Below are positions 16,376 through 27,292 of a stretch of DNA of 64,000 nt, piece after piece; within the stretch, counting starts at the first letter, position 1; every line of letters starts with the position of its first letter. This DNA is from JBGPQJ01 sp963829485 (GTDB taxonomy: Bacteria > Chloroflexota > Anaerolineae > Anaerolineales > Villigracilaceae). The notes under the pieces are model-generated. The model ran no database searches, was not told the DNA's origin, and saw only the letters and a list, made by a program, of their open reading frames with translations. The translations under genes were made by a program, and so were the position numbers. Location: assembly GCA_963829485.1 (NCBI GenBank), contig CAWHIK010000006.1, positions 248,001 through 312,000 of the forward strand, in the 5' to 3' direction.

Positions 16376-17704
16376 ACCCTGATCTGTTTCTGACCCGCAC
16401 GCTTCGTGCACACCCGCGGGGGGATGCAATTTCCCGGATACTCGCGGCGGCCATACACGCTGTCGAGCCTGGGAAGGCAGTCGGGCCGGTTCATTTCAGT
16501 TGAAGAAGGTTCCCTCTATATCGCTGGAAAACCAACCGAGGTAAAGGGAAAAATTGTCGTCCTCGGGATCGGCAAAGCGGCAGTGGCGATGACAAAACAG
16601 GTGGCGAGTATCCTGGGTCCACGGCTGCAAAGCGGATTGGTCGTGACCAAGCATAAGAATAATGCCCTTATCCCCCGCGTGGTGATTATCGAGGGTGGAC
16701 ATCCAATTCCAGATGAACACAGTCTGGCTGCCGGCAAAAAGGTGGAGGACCTGGTATCGCCGTTGGATCCCGATGACCTGCTGATATGCCTCATCTCTGG
16801 AGGTGGTTCTGCGCTGATGACATCTCCAGTGGAAGGGGTTTCGTTGGAAGACCTCCAGTCTCTAACTTCGTCGCTTCTCGAATGCGGAGCTCGAATAGAC
16901 GAGATCAATATTCTTCGCCGGCAGTTGGACCGGTTGAAGGGAGGGGGGTTGGCGCAAAAAGCCGAGCCTGCACGCTTGGTGAGTTTGATCCTTTCGGACG
17001 TGGTAGGTAATCCACTCGAGGCCATCGCTTCCGGTCCGACCTCGCCTGACCCAACAACAGCAGCGGACTCTTTGGCAGTTCTGAAGAAATACAACCTTTC
17101 CGAAAAATCGCCTGGAAAAATCATCGAATTTCTCCGGAGAAAATCCAAAGTTGAACAATCCTCTTCGCTATTGCCTGTCCAAAATATCATTGTAGGCAGC
17201 AATCTGACAGCAGCCCAAGCTGCCCTTCGCCAGGCGGAGGAGGAAGGATTCAATCCCTACCTGCTCCGGACGGACCTGCAAGGCGAGGCGCGTGATGTCG
17301 CCAGAGATTTATCCATCCAATTGAGATGGGCTTGGAAAATGGGTGATCCTGTGCCTCGTCCGGCGTGCATCGTCTGCGGTGGTGAGGCGACGGTCACTGT
17401 ATATGGTGATGGCCGCGGAGGCCGGAACACAGAGCTGGCGCTGGCAGCCGTCAGCGAGCTGGCTGATTTTCCCGGGGTGATGTTGGTTACTTTGGCAACG
17501 GATGGCGAAGATGGAGCAACCGACGCTGCGGGTGCAGTTGTAACCGGAGAAACATTGCGGGAGGGGATTGAACTTGGGATGAACTCAACAGAGTTCCTAA
17601 ATCGCAATAATTCCTATACCTATTTCAACACTTTGGATGAACTGCTCAAACCCGGTCCGACAGGGACAAACGTCAACGATCTGACATTTCTTTTCGCTTT
17701 TTAA
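16372..17704 (+). CDS. glycerate 2-kinase (MOFRL family), frameshifted near the 5' end
   Basis: This family phosphorylates D-glycerate to 2-phosphoglycerate. The N-terminus is encoded from a GTG at 16372 that overlaps the upstream stop (GTGA). It reads NPDLFLTRTLRAHPRGDAIS and continues to EPGKAVG, then meets a stop. The rest continues in the next frame as RFISVEEGSLYIAGK to the end. One extra base near 16481-16485 (GGGCCGG) explains the break. The body has VLGIGKAAVAM, EGGHPIPDEHSL, LISGGGSALM and the MOFRL-type C-terminus ATDGEDGATDAAGA. A single indel in an otherwise intact gene is probably an assembly error. It forms an operon with the transporter and oxidoreductase. Confidence 0.85.
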
Positions 17705-17726
17705 TTCTTGAAATCAAGAGACCTGT

Positions 17727-17754
17727 TTGCCTAACTTCCAAAACCAAGTAGAAT
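17727..17754 (+). promoter_or_regulatory. possible promoter for the small membrane protein
   Basis: TTGCCT (17727-17732) and TAGAAT (17749-17754) are separated by 16 bp, about 45 bases upstream of the ATG at 17799. Confidence 0.45.
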
Positions 17755-17798
17755 AGATTAACCAACCGTGACCTTTCTTAGTTTTGATAGGAGGTTAT

Positions 17799-17989
17799 AT
17801 GGACCTGGAAGGCACAGCTCGTGAACTGCTTGCAACGGTGGGTAATTTCTTAAACACGATCCTGGGAGGAGTGGTTAACCTGTTAACTCATTTTTCAGTT
17901 TCCTCCCGGAAAATTTGCGCACCGGGTTTGGCGTGGTGGTCCTGATCGTCATCGGGGTCATCATTTTCTTCCTTTGGCGCAGGGATTAA
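17799..17989 (+). CDS. small single-pass membrane protein, frameshifted
   Basis: An ATG at 17799 preceded by TAGGAGG opens a frame reading MDLEGTARELLATVGNFLNT and on to GGVVNLL. It then loses homology, while another frame reads SFFSFLPENLRTG followed by a hydrophobic segment (VVVLIVIGVIIFFLW) and a stop at 17987-17989. The 191-base length is one short of a whole number of codons, so one missing base near 17880 joins both halves into a protein of about 63 residues. The function is unknown. The strong ribosome-binding site and well-formed helix argue that it is a real gene. Confidence 0.55.
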
Positions 17990-18012
17990 TACACTTTCCA
18001 GATAGATAACCC

Positions 18013-19557
18013 ATGATTGCCCGAGTTTACACCTGTGCCGTGGTCGGCCTCGAGGGGGTCATCGTGGAAGTCGAGGTGGATTACACCACCGGCTTTCCCG
18101 GAATGACCATTGTCGGGCTGCCGGATGCCGCCGTACAGGAGAGCCGCGAGCGCGTTCAAGCTGCGGTTAAAAATGCCGGGCTCGGTTTCCCCCGTAAGCG
18201 TGTCATCGTCAATCTCGCACCGGCTTCCGTCCGTAAGGAGGGTCCGTACTACGATCTGCCCATCGCCCTCGGGGTGCTGGTACACATCGGAGCATTGAAC
18301 CTTTCGGACGTGGAAGGCACGCTGGTCGTGGGCGAACTCTCGCTGGATGGAGCAGTCCGGCATGTGCGCGGAGTTCTACCAATGGCAGCGGTTGCCCGCA
18401 GGGAGGGGTTCAAGCGGATCGTTGTCCCCGAAGCGGATGCAGCGGAAGCAGCCTTGATCCCCGGTCTCGAGGTGATTCCGGTTCCCTCACTGGCGGGACT
18501 CTACCGTCACCTGAGCGGGATCCAGCCCATCAAGCCTGCACCGCCCGTCATCGCTGATAAAACATCTGTCGCTGTGCTGACCGATTTCGCTGAGATCAAG
18601 GGGCAGGAGCATGTGAAGCGCGCCCTTGAGGTGGCGGCAGCCGGCGGGCACAATGTCATCATGACCGGCAGCCCCGGCGCTGGGAAAACTCTGCTGGCTC
18701 GCGCCTTGCCGGGCATACTGCCGGAGTTAAGCTTTGACGAAGCGCTCGATGTCACACGCATCTACTCGGTGGCGGACCAGCTCCCCCCCGGCACCCCGCT
18801 CATCCAATCGAGGCCGTTCCGCGCACCGCACCATACCATCAGCCACGCAGGCCTGGTCGGCGGTGGAAACATCCCTCATCCCGGAGAGATATCACTCGCG
18901 CATCGCGGTGTCCTTTTTCTCGATGAACTTCCCGAATTCGGAACACGCGTGCTCGAAGTGATGCGCCAGCCAATGGAAGACAAGGTCGTGACCATCAGCC
19001 GCGCACAGGGATCGTTGACCTTCCCGGCCAACTTTCAAGTGGTGGCAGCGATAAATCCCTGTCCTTGCGGTTACTATGGCGACCCGGTCAAGCCTTGCAC
19101 CTGTGCCTACGCTGCGGTGACCAAATATCAGAAGCGGGTGTCGGGTCCGCTGCTGGACCGGTTCGATATCCACATCGACGTCCCGCGTGTGGATTACGAC
19201 AAGCTGACCAGTGACCGGATGGGCGAGACATCGTCAGCCATCCGCGCAAGGGTGGAAGCGGCGAGGCAAATTCAGCGTCTGCGATTTGAGACAGCCAGGG
19301 TAAAGAAGGATTCAATCCTGCAGATCGCCTGCAATGCGGATATGCGCGTGGCGGAGGTTCGCCAGTTCTGTAAACTGGATGAGACCAGTGACAATTTGGT
19401 GCGTGCGGCGATGAGCCAGATGAATCTCTCTGCGAGGGGGTATCACCGTGTGCTCAAGCTGGCACGGACGATCGCGGACCTGGCGGGAAGTGAGACGATC
19501 CAGACGCCGCATGTAGCCGAAGCGCTGCAATATCGCGCGAAGAATAGGATGGATTAG
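18013..19557 (+). CDS. comM: YifB/ComM-family Mg-chelatase-like AAA+ ATPase
   Basis: The 514-residue protein has the three-part ComM structure: an N-terminal Lon-protease-like domain (CAVVGLEGVIVEVEVD to about residue 170), an AAA+ Mg-chelatase core with Walker A GSPGAGKT near 219-226 and GVLFLDELPEF for Walker B, and a C-terminal helical domain. ComM promotes branch migration during natural transformation in gamma-proteobacteria. In other phyla the role is less certain. The insert NPCPCGYYGDPVKPCTCAY, with four cysteines, is normal for the family. Confidence 0.92.
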   Translation: MIARVYTCAVVGLEGVIVEVEVDYTTGFPGMTIVGLPDAAVQESRERVQAAVKNAGLGFPRKRVIVNLAPASVRKEGPYYDLPIALGVLVHIGALNLSDVEGTLVVGELSLDGAVRHVRGVLPMAAVARREGFKRIVVPEADAAEAALIPGLEVIPVPSLAGLYRHLSGIQPIKPAPPVIADKTSVAVLTDFAEIKGQEHVKRALEVAAAGGHNVIMTGSPGAGKTLLARALPGILPELSFDEALDVTRIYSVADQLPPGTPLIQSRPFRAPHHTISHAGLVGGGNIPHPGEISLAHRGVLFLDELPEFGTRVLEVMRQPMEDKVVTISRAQGSLTFPANFQVVAAINPCPCGYYGDPVKPCTCAYAAVTKYQKRVSGPLLDRFDIHIDVPRVDYDKLTSDRMGETSSAIRARVEAARQIQRLRFETARVKKDSILQIACNADMRVAEVRQFCKLDETSDNLVRAAMSQMNLSARGYHRVLKLARTIADLAGSETIQTPHVAEALQYRAKNRMD

Positions 19558-19633
19558 TTTTTATCATCGAAAAAGCATCTATCCGGTTTTTTCCAGTTTA
19601 GTCCGTTAAAATGATATAGTTATTAATTATAAT

Positions 19634-19660
19634 AAATTAGGATATAAACAATCCTAATTT
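19634..19660. promoter_or_regulatory. inverted repeat upstream of the multi-GAF kinase
   Basis: AAATTAGGAT (19634-19643) and ATCCTAATTT (19651-19660) form a perfect 10-bp repeat with a 7-base spacer in a very AT-rich leader, 22 bases before the kinase start. It may be a regulator binding site or an mRNA hairpin; no known operator matches. Confidence 0.4.
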
Positions 19661-19682
19661 TCAAGGATTTTAAGGTGAATAC

Positions 19683-22600
19683 ATGTCTGCCAAGAAATCT
19701 TCCGCTGAAAAAGTGGAAATCAAATCAAAAAAACGCAAATCAGCAATAAAAGAAAAACCGGCCAGGGCAAGGCAGGAGAATTCACAAAGAACAGCCAGGA
19801 AGAAATCCCTTGAGAAAATAAAACCAGATCATCAGGTAAAGATCCAGAAGGCACTGTATGAGATTGCGGATGCAGCGAGTGCCGTCAAGGATATGCAATC
19901 ATTCTACAAGAAGCTGCAGAAAATAATTGGCAAATTGATGTACGCCGGAAGTTTCTTTATCGCATCGTATGATGCTCAGACAGGCATCGTCAGTTGGCCG
20001 TATTACCTGGATGAAGCCGGTGATATTTCGCCAGAACCAATGTTGTTAGATGAGACAAAGGGTGGGACGGCCTACGTTATTCGGACCGGGAAAGTCTTTC
20101 ACGCGTCCAGGGATCTCGACCGGTTGATCAAACGCGGGGAGATGAGAGTGGAAGGGACCCGGCCGGTCGATGCAATCGGAATTCCCCTTAAGGAAGGCGA
20201 TACTATTCTCGGCGCATTGGCTATTCAAGAGCTATTCCCCGGGCATTCTATATACTGAAGAAGATGTCCGGGTTTTGACTTTCGTCGCCCAGCATATCGC
20301 CACCGCCTTGACCCGTGCCCGTGCCATAGAAGAGACGCGTCAGCGGAATGCTGAATTGAAAATTATCAACAGCGTGCAGACCGCTCTTGCTAGCAAGATG
20401 GAGATATGCAAGCAATATCCGACTTGGTTGGGGCAAACAATACAAGAAGTGTTCAATGCTCAGTCAATGTACATATGCAACATCGTAATTACGCAAAAGC
20501 GATGATCCGAATATGTTTATAATATAGAAAACGGCGTCCTTCATTACCCTGCACCGGTCCCATGCCTCTGCCCAAAACAGTAGGTTCCGAATACATCGAA
20601 AACAAGCAGACGTAAATCATCAATGAGAATTTTGGAATAAACCGAAAGATATGGTTTCCGCACACTTACCCATTACCGGAGATAATCTTCCAATAAAATC
20701 GCGGTGTGTGGACCCCAATGCTTGTTGGAAGATCGGATAATCGGTACATTTCAATCCAATCTGTCGATCACGAAAATACATTCAGCGAATCGGACGTTCG
20801 TCTGCTTGAAACGCTTGCGAACTCCATGAGCGTCGCCATCGAAAATGCCCGTCTCTTGATGAGACCAGGCCTCTTCAAGGCCGAGCAGGAACGCGTCGCT
20901 GAGTTACAGATCATCAACTCCATCCAGCAGGGACTCGCCGCCGAGTTGGACTTCCAAGCCATTGTGGATTTGGTTGGCGGGAAGCTGCGGGAAGTGCTCA
21001 ACACAAGTGATCTTGGAATCGGTTGGTATGATGAAAAGACCAATCTGATGCACTATCTGTATCAATATGAGCATGGCAGGCGGCTTGAGATTCCGCCTCT
21101 CCCGCCAAGTGCTGGTGGACAATTCGAAACCATGCGCAGAACAAAGCAGCCATTTGTGTTGAATACGGTTACTGCGTATGAAAAAGTGGGTATGCAACTC
21201 ATCCCTGGAACAGACCAAAGCAAATCGATGGCTTCTGTTCCCATCATTAGCAGCGATCGAGTGCTTGGCGCAATAACCCTTGAAAACTACGAGCGCGAGA
21301 ATGCCTACGGCGAGTCGGAACTGCGCTTGTTGACCACCATCGCCGCGTCGCTGGGGACTGCGCTCGAGAATGCCCGTCTCTTTGATGAAACTCAAAGACT
21401 ACTCAAGGAGACAGAAGAACGGAATGCCGAACTTGCAGTAATCACGAGTGTACAGCAAGGGCTCGCATCCAAACTCGAGATGCAAGCCATTTACGACTTG
21501 ATCGGCGACAAGATCCAGGAGATTTTCGATGCACAAGTCGTTTTGATCGTGATCAAGGAAAAGGACAACAACCTCGTCCACTTCCCCTACATGATCGAAA
21601 AAGGCGAGCGCTTGCGCGTCGCTCCGAGACCTTCACAGGGAATATCAGGTCATGTATTAAAGACCGGTCAACCGGTCATGATCAATGAAAATATGAGCCA
21701 AACAGAATCTGAAATTCTAGGCGTGCGATCTGAAATCATCGCGGGCGAGGATATTAAATCCCGATTGGATGTGCCGATGATGGTCGGCAGAGAGGTCAAG
21801 GGTGTCATCTCCCTTCAAAATGTGGATCGAGAACATGCATTCACCGAATCTGATCTTCGCCTGCTGACGACCCTCGCCAACTCGATGAGTGTTGCCCTTG
21901 AGAATGCGCGTCTCTTCGACGAGACCCAGCGCCTCCTTCAGGAAACCGAGCAGCGCGCACAGGAACTGGAGATCATCAACAGTGTCGGTGAAGCCATGTC
22001 CCGGCAGCTGGATATCAAGACCATCACGCGAACAGTGGGGGATAAGGTTACCGAGATTTTCAAGGCGGATGCAAGCTCCATTCTTATGTTGGATTCAATA
22101 ACCAATATGATCCAACCTTTGTACGAGTGGGATGAAGGTAACTACCTGGAGAATGTTGAAAGCTTCCCCTTGGGCACAGGCTTAACATCCAAGGTCATTC
22201 AAACAAGGCAGCCATTGATTCTTGGAACCGCCGAGGATGCCGCTGCTTTGGGAGCGTATTACCCTCCCGAAGCAGCGGATGTAAATCCCACCGTAACCCA
22301 ATCCTACCTGGGAGTACCCATTATTGTCGGCGACGTAGTGATTGGCGTAGTCTCTGTACACACTTACACTAAATATGCATATAACCAGGATAGCGTCAGA
22401 CTGCTCTCCACGCTTGCTAACAATATGGGGGTCGCCCTGGAGAATGCCCGTCTTTTCAATGAGACAACCCGCCTGCTCAAAGAAACAGAGCAGCGGGCGC
22501 AGGAACTAGCCATCATAAACAGCGTGCAGCAGGGATTGGCATCCAAGTTGGACATGCAAGCCATCTTTGAACTTGTAGGCGATGAAATTCGCGATATGTT

Positions 22601-25523
22601 CGATGCACAAACCATGCTGATCAGTTCTTTTGACCACGATAAGCAATTGAGTCAGGTTCCTTATGTCTTTGAAGAAGGTAACCGCGTCATCGATAATGAG
22701 GTTCTCCCGTTCAGCCCGATGGTGAAGCACCTCATCGCGACAAGGCAACCTGTCATCATAAATAAAAACTCCTTGGAAGAATCCAAGCGATATGGAATGG
22801 TCACCATTGAGGGTACGCGCGCGCCTAAATCATTGATTTTTGTGCCATACGGGACAGGCAGCCAAATTAACGGTTACTTCAGCCTGCAGAACCTTGACCG
22901 CGAGGATGCTTACACAGATTCGGATGTCCGTTTGCTTCAAACACTTGCCGGGAGCATGGGTATAGCCCTTGAGAACGCCCGCCTCTTTAATGCCGAACAA
23001 CAACGGGCGGTGGAACTTGCTGCCATCAGCGCGGTGAACCAGGCGCTTGTGGCAGAGTCAGAACTGGATAACATCATCCAGCTCATCGGGGATCAGACCG
23101 CCAGGATTTTTGACGCAGATATCGTCTATGTGGCATTGCTGGACCGCCGTACCAATCTGATCCATTTCCCTTATCAAATTGGAGAGATTTTCACCTCTCT
23201 CAACCTGGGGGAAGGACTTACCAGTAAGATTATCCAATCCGGGGAACCGCTGCTTATTAATAAGAATATCGAAGAACGGCGCAAGGAAATGGGGATGGCC
23301 CCTGTCGGAAAACAATCACTCTCCTTTCTTGGCGTGCCAATAAAATCAGCTGGTGAAACGATTGGCGTCATCAGCGTTCAAAGCACGCAGCAGGAAGGGA
23401 TGTTCAGCGACGATTCCCTGCGTTTGCTGACAACAATTGCAGCCAATGCCGGCACAGCCATTAATACCGCCCAGCTCCATGCAGAGACCCAGCGCCGTGC
23501 CAGGGAAATGGCTTCTCTAGCCGAAGTGGGAAGGGACATTTCATCGTCACTCGAAGCGTCCACCGTGCTCGAAGGAATTGCCACACACGCCAAGGAGCTG
23601 TTAAGGGGTGATTTGAGTGCTCTATTCCTGGCCGAAAATAACGGACAGACTTTTCGTGCAACCACCGCTGTGGGTGTGGAATCGGAGCTCATACGAAACG
23701 ATACGATCAATTTAGGCGCAGGAATTCTGGGCGATATTGCCAGGAAAAAAACCGGCGAGATCGTCAACGATGTGAGCAATGATCCCCGGGTCATACCGAT
23801 CTCAGGAACCGTGGTTTCTCCCAACGAGCACTTGATTGCTGTTCCATTACTTGCCAACGATGAACTAAAAGGTCTCATGTCCGTTTGGCGAACCGGTGAA
23901 GGGCTCGAGTTCACCGAATTTGAACTGGAATTCCTGAACAATCTGTCACGACAGGCTGTTATCGCGATTCAAAATACACAACTCTTTTCCGAAGCCCAGG
24001 AAGCCCGGGCAGCGGCAGAAAATGCCAACCAGGCAAAAAGCGCTTTTCTGGCGACGATGAGTCACGAGCTGCGGACTCCGCTTAACGCGATCATCGGATT
24101 CACCCGTATCGTCAGGCGCAAATCTGAAGGTGTGCTGCCGGATAAGCAGACCGAAAATCTCGATAAAGTCCTTTCCAGTGCGGAGCATTTACTAGGGTTG
24201 ATCAATACCGTGCTGGATATTGCCAAGATCGAAGCCGGTCGCATGGACGTGCAGGTCTCAAATTTCAATATCAATGAGCTGCTAAATTTATGCTTCAATA
24301 CAGCCCAGCCGTTGGTTAAGCATAATGTTAAGTTTGAAAAATTTAATGACCACGATATTCCGCTGGTCCATTCCGACCAGGATAAGATCAAGCAGATTGT
24401 TCTAAATCTGCTCAGCAATGCCGCAAAATTTACACATGAAGGCAGTATCACGCTCGCAGTGAGACACACAGATTCCAATTTTATGGTGGCAGTGACAGAT
24501 ACAGGAATCGGAATGACCGAGGAAGCCATTGGACGAATCTTCGAAGAATTTCAACAAGCGGATTCCAGCACCACCCGGCAATATGGAGGTACGGGGCTTG
24601 GATTATCCATCAGTCGAAGCCTGGCAAAGCTGCTTGGCGGAGACTTGACCGCATCATCCGAACAGGGAAAGGGTTCAACGTTCACATTATCTCTCCCGAT
24701 TTTCTATGAGGAAGTCCGTTCCGATACTCCGCCGGTCAGCCAGGCTGATTTAGCCCAGCCAAACCAGGAGAAATTTGACTCTATCACTAAAAGGAAGCTT
24801 GTCCTCGCGATCGATAATGACCCCGACGCGGTTTATCTGATACAGGATTGTCTTGACCCGATGGAATTTGAAGTAGTCGGTGCAGATAATGGTTATTCAG
24901 GCCATAAAAAAGCAGCCGATCTTCAGCCAGATGCCATTCTCCTGGATATTTTGATGCCGGGAAAAGATGGCTGGCAGGTCCTGCATGATCTTAAGGCGGA
25001 CGAAAAAACCTCCCACATCCCCGTCATTCTGTTGACTATCGTGGATAAAAAGGCTCTGGGATTCAGATTAGGCGCGTCCGCCTACTTGTTGAAGCCTTTG
25101 AATCCTGTCGAGGTGATAGACGCGCTTGGACAGATCACAAAACGTGCGGACAGGTCACATCGGCACGTTCTCGTGGTGGACGATGACCCCAATATCCCCG
25201 AGATGCTTCGCCAGATTTTACCTGCGAACGATTTTGTTCTGAATTCAGCCGCAGATGGAGTCGCCGGCTTGGAAGCCATTTCCTTGCATCAGCCGGACGT
25301 GCTCCTGCTCGATATCATGATGCCGCGTCTGGATGGATTCGGTGTGATCGAAAAGTTGCGCGCCAACCCGGCGACGCAACAGCTGCCCATAATCGTCATC
25401 AGCAGTAAAGAACTGACCGACGACGAATCAGCCCGGCTTAAGGAGAGTGTCGCCTACGTGATGCGGAAACAAAGTCTGGACGGTGACACGCTGGTCAGTG
25501 AAATTAACAAATTAATCCTGTGA
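19683..25523 (+). CDS. giant multi-GAF hybrid sensor histidine kinase, frameshifted in its second GAF unit
   Basis: This is a soluble sensor of about 1,940 residues. After a Lys-rich N-terminus it has eight GAF units of about 170-180 residues, beginning near nucleotides 19850, 20350, 20900, 21430, 21970, 22510, 23010 and 23510. Each is linked by a coiled-coil signalling helix (ENARLFDETQRLL type). A HisKA domain with SHELRTPLNAIIGF follows (His codon near 24063), then an ATPase domain (NAAKFTHEG, GTGLGLSIS). Two receiver domains complete it, with Asp near 24945 and 25311. No transmembrane segment is present. From 20250 to 20706 the frame changes several times and contains stops, yet GAF-unit pieces (INENF, MLVGRSDN) remain readable. 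This is either a damaged gene or a consensus error in near-identical repeats. From 20706 onward the frame is open to the end. Confidence 0.85.
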
Positions 25524-25593
25524 TTTTGAGATTTCTTATCCTGACTTCTCATCTTCAAAACACTAGTTTTGCAGAAAACTTAGGAATTGAGGT

Positions 25594-25953
25594 ATGAATA
25601 TGAAAACCATCCTTGTCGTGGATGATACCGAGTTGAATATTGACCTGATTTCACAGCTGCTCGAAGATGATTATCGTCTTCTTGTCGCAAGAGACGGTGC
25701 ACAGGGTGTGGAAATGGCATTGAAGGAAAATCCGGATCTTATCCTGATGGATATTTCGCTGCCGGTTATGGACGGGTATGAAGCCACGCGGAAGATCAGG
25801 GAGAAGGATAAGGCAGTGCCTATCATTGGTCTTTCGGCGCATGCGATGAGCGGGCATGAGCAAAACGCCAGGGAATCGGGATGTAACGATTATCTTACAA
25901 AACCGATCGATGACGATCTTTTACTCGCCAAATTAAAGCAATATCTACCTTAA
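25594..25953 (+). CDS. single-domain response regulator
   Basis: The 119-residue protein is a lone receiver domain. Acidic residues DDTE lie at the N-terminus, the phospho-acceptor Asp is in LILMDISLPVMDG near residue 54, the switch Ser/Ala is in IGLSAHAM and the conserved Lys is in YLTKPID. There is no output domain. It lies 70 bases after the hybrid kinase and 20 before the receiver-phosphatase, so it probably shuttles phosphate in that pathway. Lone receivers of this kind often act as phosphotransfer or docking proteins. Confidence 0.92.
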   Translation: MNMKTILVVDDTELNIDLISQLLEDDYRLLVARDGAQGVEMALKENPDLILMDISLPVMDGYEATRKIREKDKAVPIIGLSAHAMSGHEQNARESGCNDYLTKPIDDDLLLAKLKQYLP

Positions 25954-25973
25954 TACTCACTGCCAGGAGTAAG

Positions 25974-27170
25974 ATGAATAAACGCCCGAAAATCCTGATC
26001 GTCGACGATGAACCTCTCAACGTGAATTACCTTGAGCAGGAACTCGAGGATTTGGATCTTGAAACCATCACGGCTGTCAATGGACAGGATGCCCTCGAAA
26101 AGATAACAGGAAATTCACCCGATTTGGTTCTGTTGGACATCATGATGCCCCTGATGGATGGATTTGCCGTGCTGGAACGTGTCAAAGCAGATCCAACCGT
26201 AAGAGATATTCCCATTATCGTTATTTCCGCCACCCATGACCTTCACAGTATCGTGAAAGGGATTCAGCTTGGTGCGGAGGATTATCTTCCCAAGCCGTTT
26301 GAACCGACCCTTCTTCAAGCCCGCATACTCTCCAGCCTGGAAAAAAAGCGACTTCGCGATCTGCAGGCTCTTTACCTGAAAAGCCTGGAGCGTGAAATGA
26401 ATATCGCCAGGGACATTCAGAAGGAATTCCTGCCCGCCCATTTACCCGTCGTGGAAGGCTGGGAAATTGCCCATTATTTCAAGGCGGCAAAAGAGGTGGG
26501 AGGTGATTTTTATGATGCCTTTCTGCTACCGGATGGTAAATTAACCTTCCTTGTTGCTGATGTGTGCGGGAAGGGGATTGGCGCAGCATTGTACATGACG
26601 CTCTTTAGAAGTCTGATCCATGCAGCATCCACATCAGACCAATTCTCCTTTGAAAAGAAACTTGGCAGCTTCACTCCTTCCGAACGCCTGCGGCATGCCG
26701 TTTCATTGACGAATAACTATGTGGCTGAAGCGCACGAGACAGCCAACATGTTTTCAACGGTCTTTATTGGAATCCTTGAGCCTGAGAGTGGGAAATTGAC
26801 TTACATTAACGGCGGTAATGCAGCGCCATTAATCGTTGGAAAGGATGGGACCATTCTCGGCGAGCTTGCGCCTTCCAGCCCCGTGATGGGTGTTATTCCC
26901 CAGGCGGAGTATGCCGTCAATGAATTGACCCTTGGAAAAGCTGAAATGCTGGTCGCCTTCACGGACGGGATTCCCGACACACAGAATTCAAACGGTGATT
27001 TCTTTGGTGATGACCGCATCAGGAATTTGTTGTCGGTTCATGATTCTCCGGCAGCTTTATTAGCCGGATTTGAGAGCAGCCTTAACGAGTTCATTGGAAC
27101 AACTGAGCAATTCGACGATATTACGTTGTTTGCTATAAAAAGGGATCAACAAATGCCCGATGCTTCATAA
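25974..27170 (+). CDS. response regulator with PP2C (RsbU/SpoIIE-type) phosphatase output
   Basis: The 398-residue protein has a receiver domain (residues 1-125, Asp in LVLLDIMMPLMDG, Lys in YLPKPFEP), a helical linker starting LKSLEREMNIARDIQKEFLP, and a PP2C-like SpoIIE phosphatase domain. That domain has EVGGDFYDAF, VADVCGKGIGAALYM and TDGIPDTQN as metal-binding segments. Such proteins dephosphorylate anti-anti-sigma factors in partner-switching pathways. No STAS or anti-sigma gene is found in the window. It is the apparent output of the multi-GAF kinase cluster. Confidence 0.92.
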   Translation: MNKRPKILIVDDEPLNVNYLEQELEDLDLETITAVNGQDALEKITGNSPDLVLLDIMMPLMDGFAVLERVKADPTVRDIPIIVISATHDLHSIVKGIQLGAEDYLPKPFEPTLLQARILSSLEKKRLRDLQALYLKSLEREMNIARDIQKEFLPAHLPVVEGWEIAHYFKAAKEVGGDFYDAFLLPDGKLTFLVADVCGKGIGAALYMTLFRSLIHAASTSDQFSFEKKLGSFTPSERLRHAVSLTNNYVAEAHETANMFSTVFIGILEPESGKLTYINGGNAAPLIVGKDGTILGELAPSSPVMGVIPQAEYAVNELTLGKAEMLVAFTDGIPDTQNSNGDFFGDDRIRNLLSVHDSPAALLAGFESSLNEFIGTTEQFDDITLFAIKRDQQMPDAS

Positions 27171-27195
27171 AATCTTTTAAGCTCCAAGGAATGAC

Positions 27196-27234
27196 AAGGA
27201 CAAAAAAGCGCCAAGTGCAACTATTTTTGTCCTT
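27196..27234 (+). terminator. probable terminator after the signalling cluster
   Basis: AAGGACAAAAA (27196-27206) pairs with TTTTTGTCCTT (27224-27234), about 25 bases after the phosphatase stop. The loop is long, so efficiency is uncertain. Confidence 0.5.
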
Positions 27235-27292
27235 ATTAATTCACCAATTGGAATTAGAATCATCAAAAAAATTTTCCTTGAGGAGATGACTG

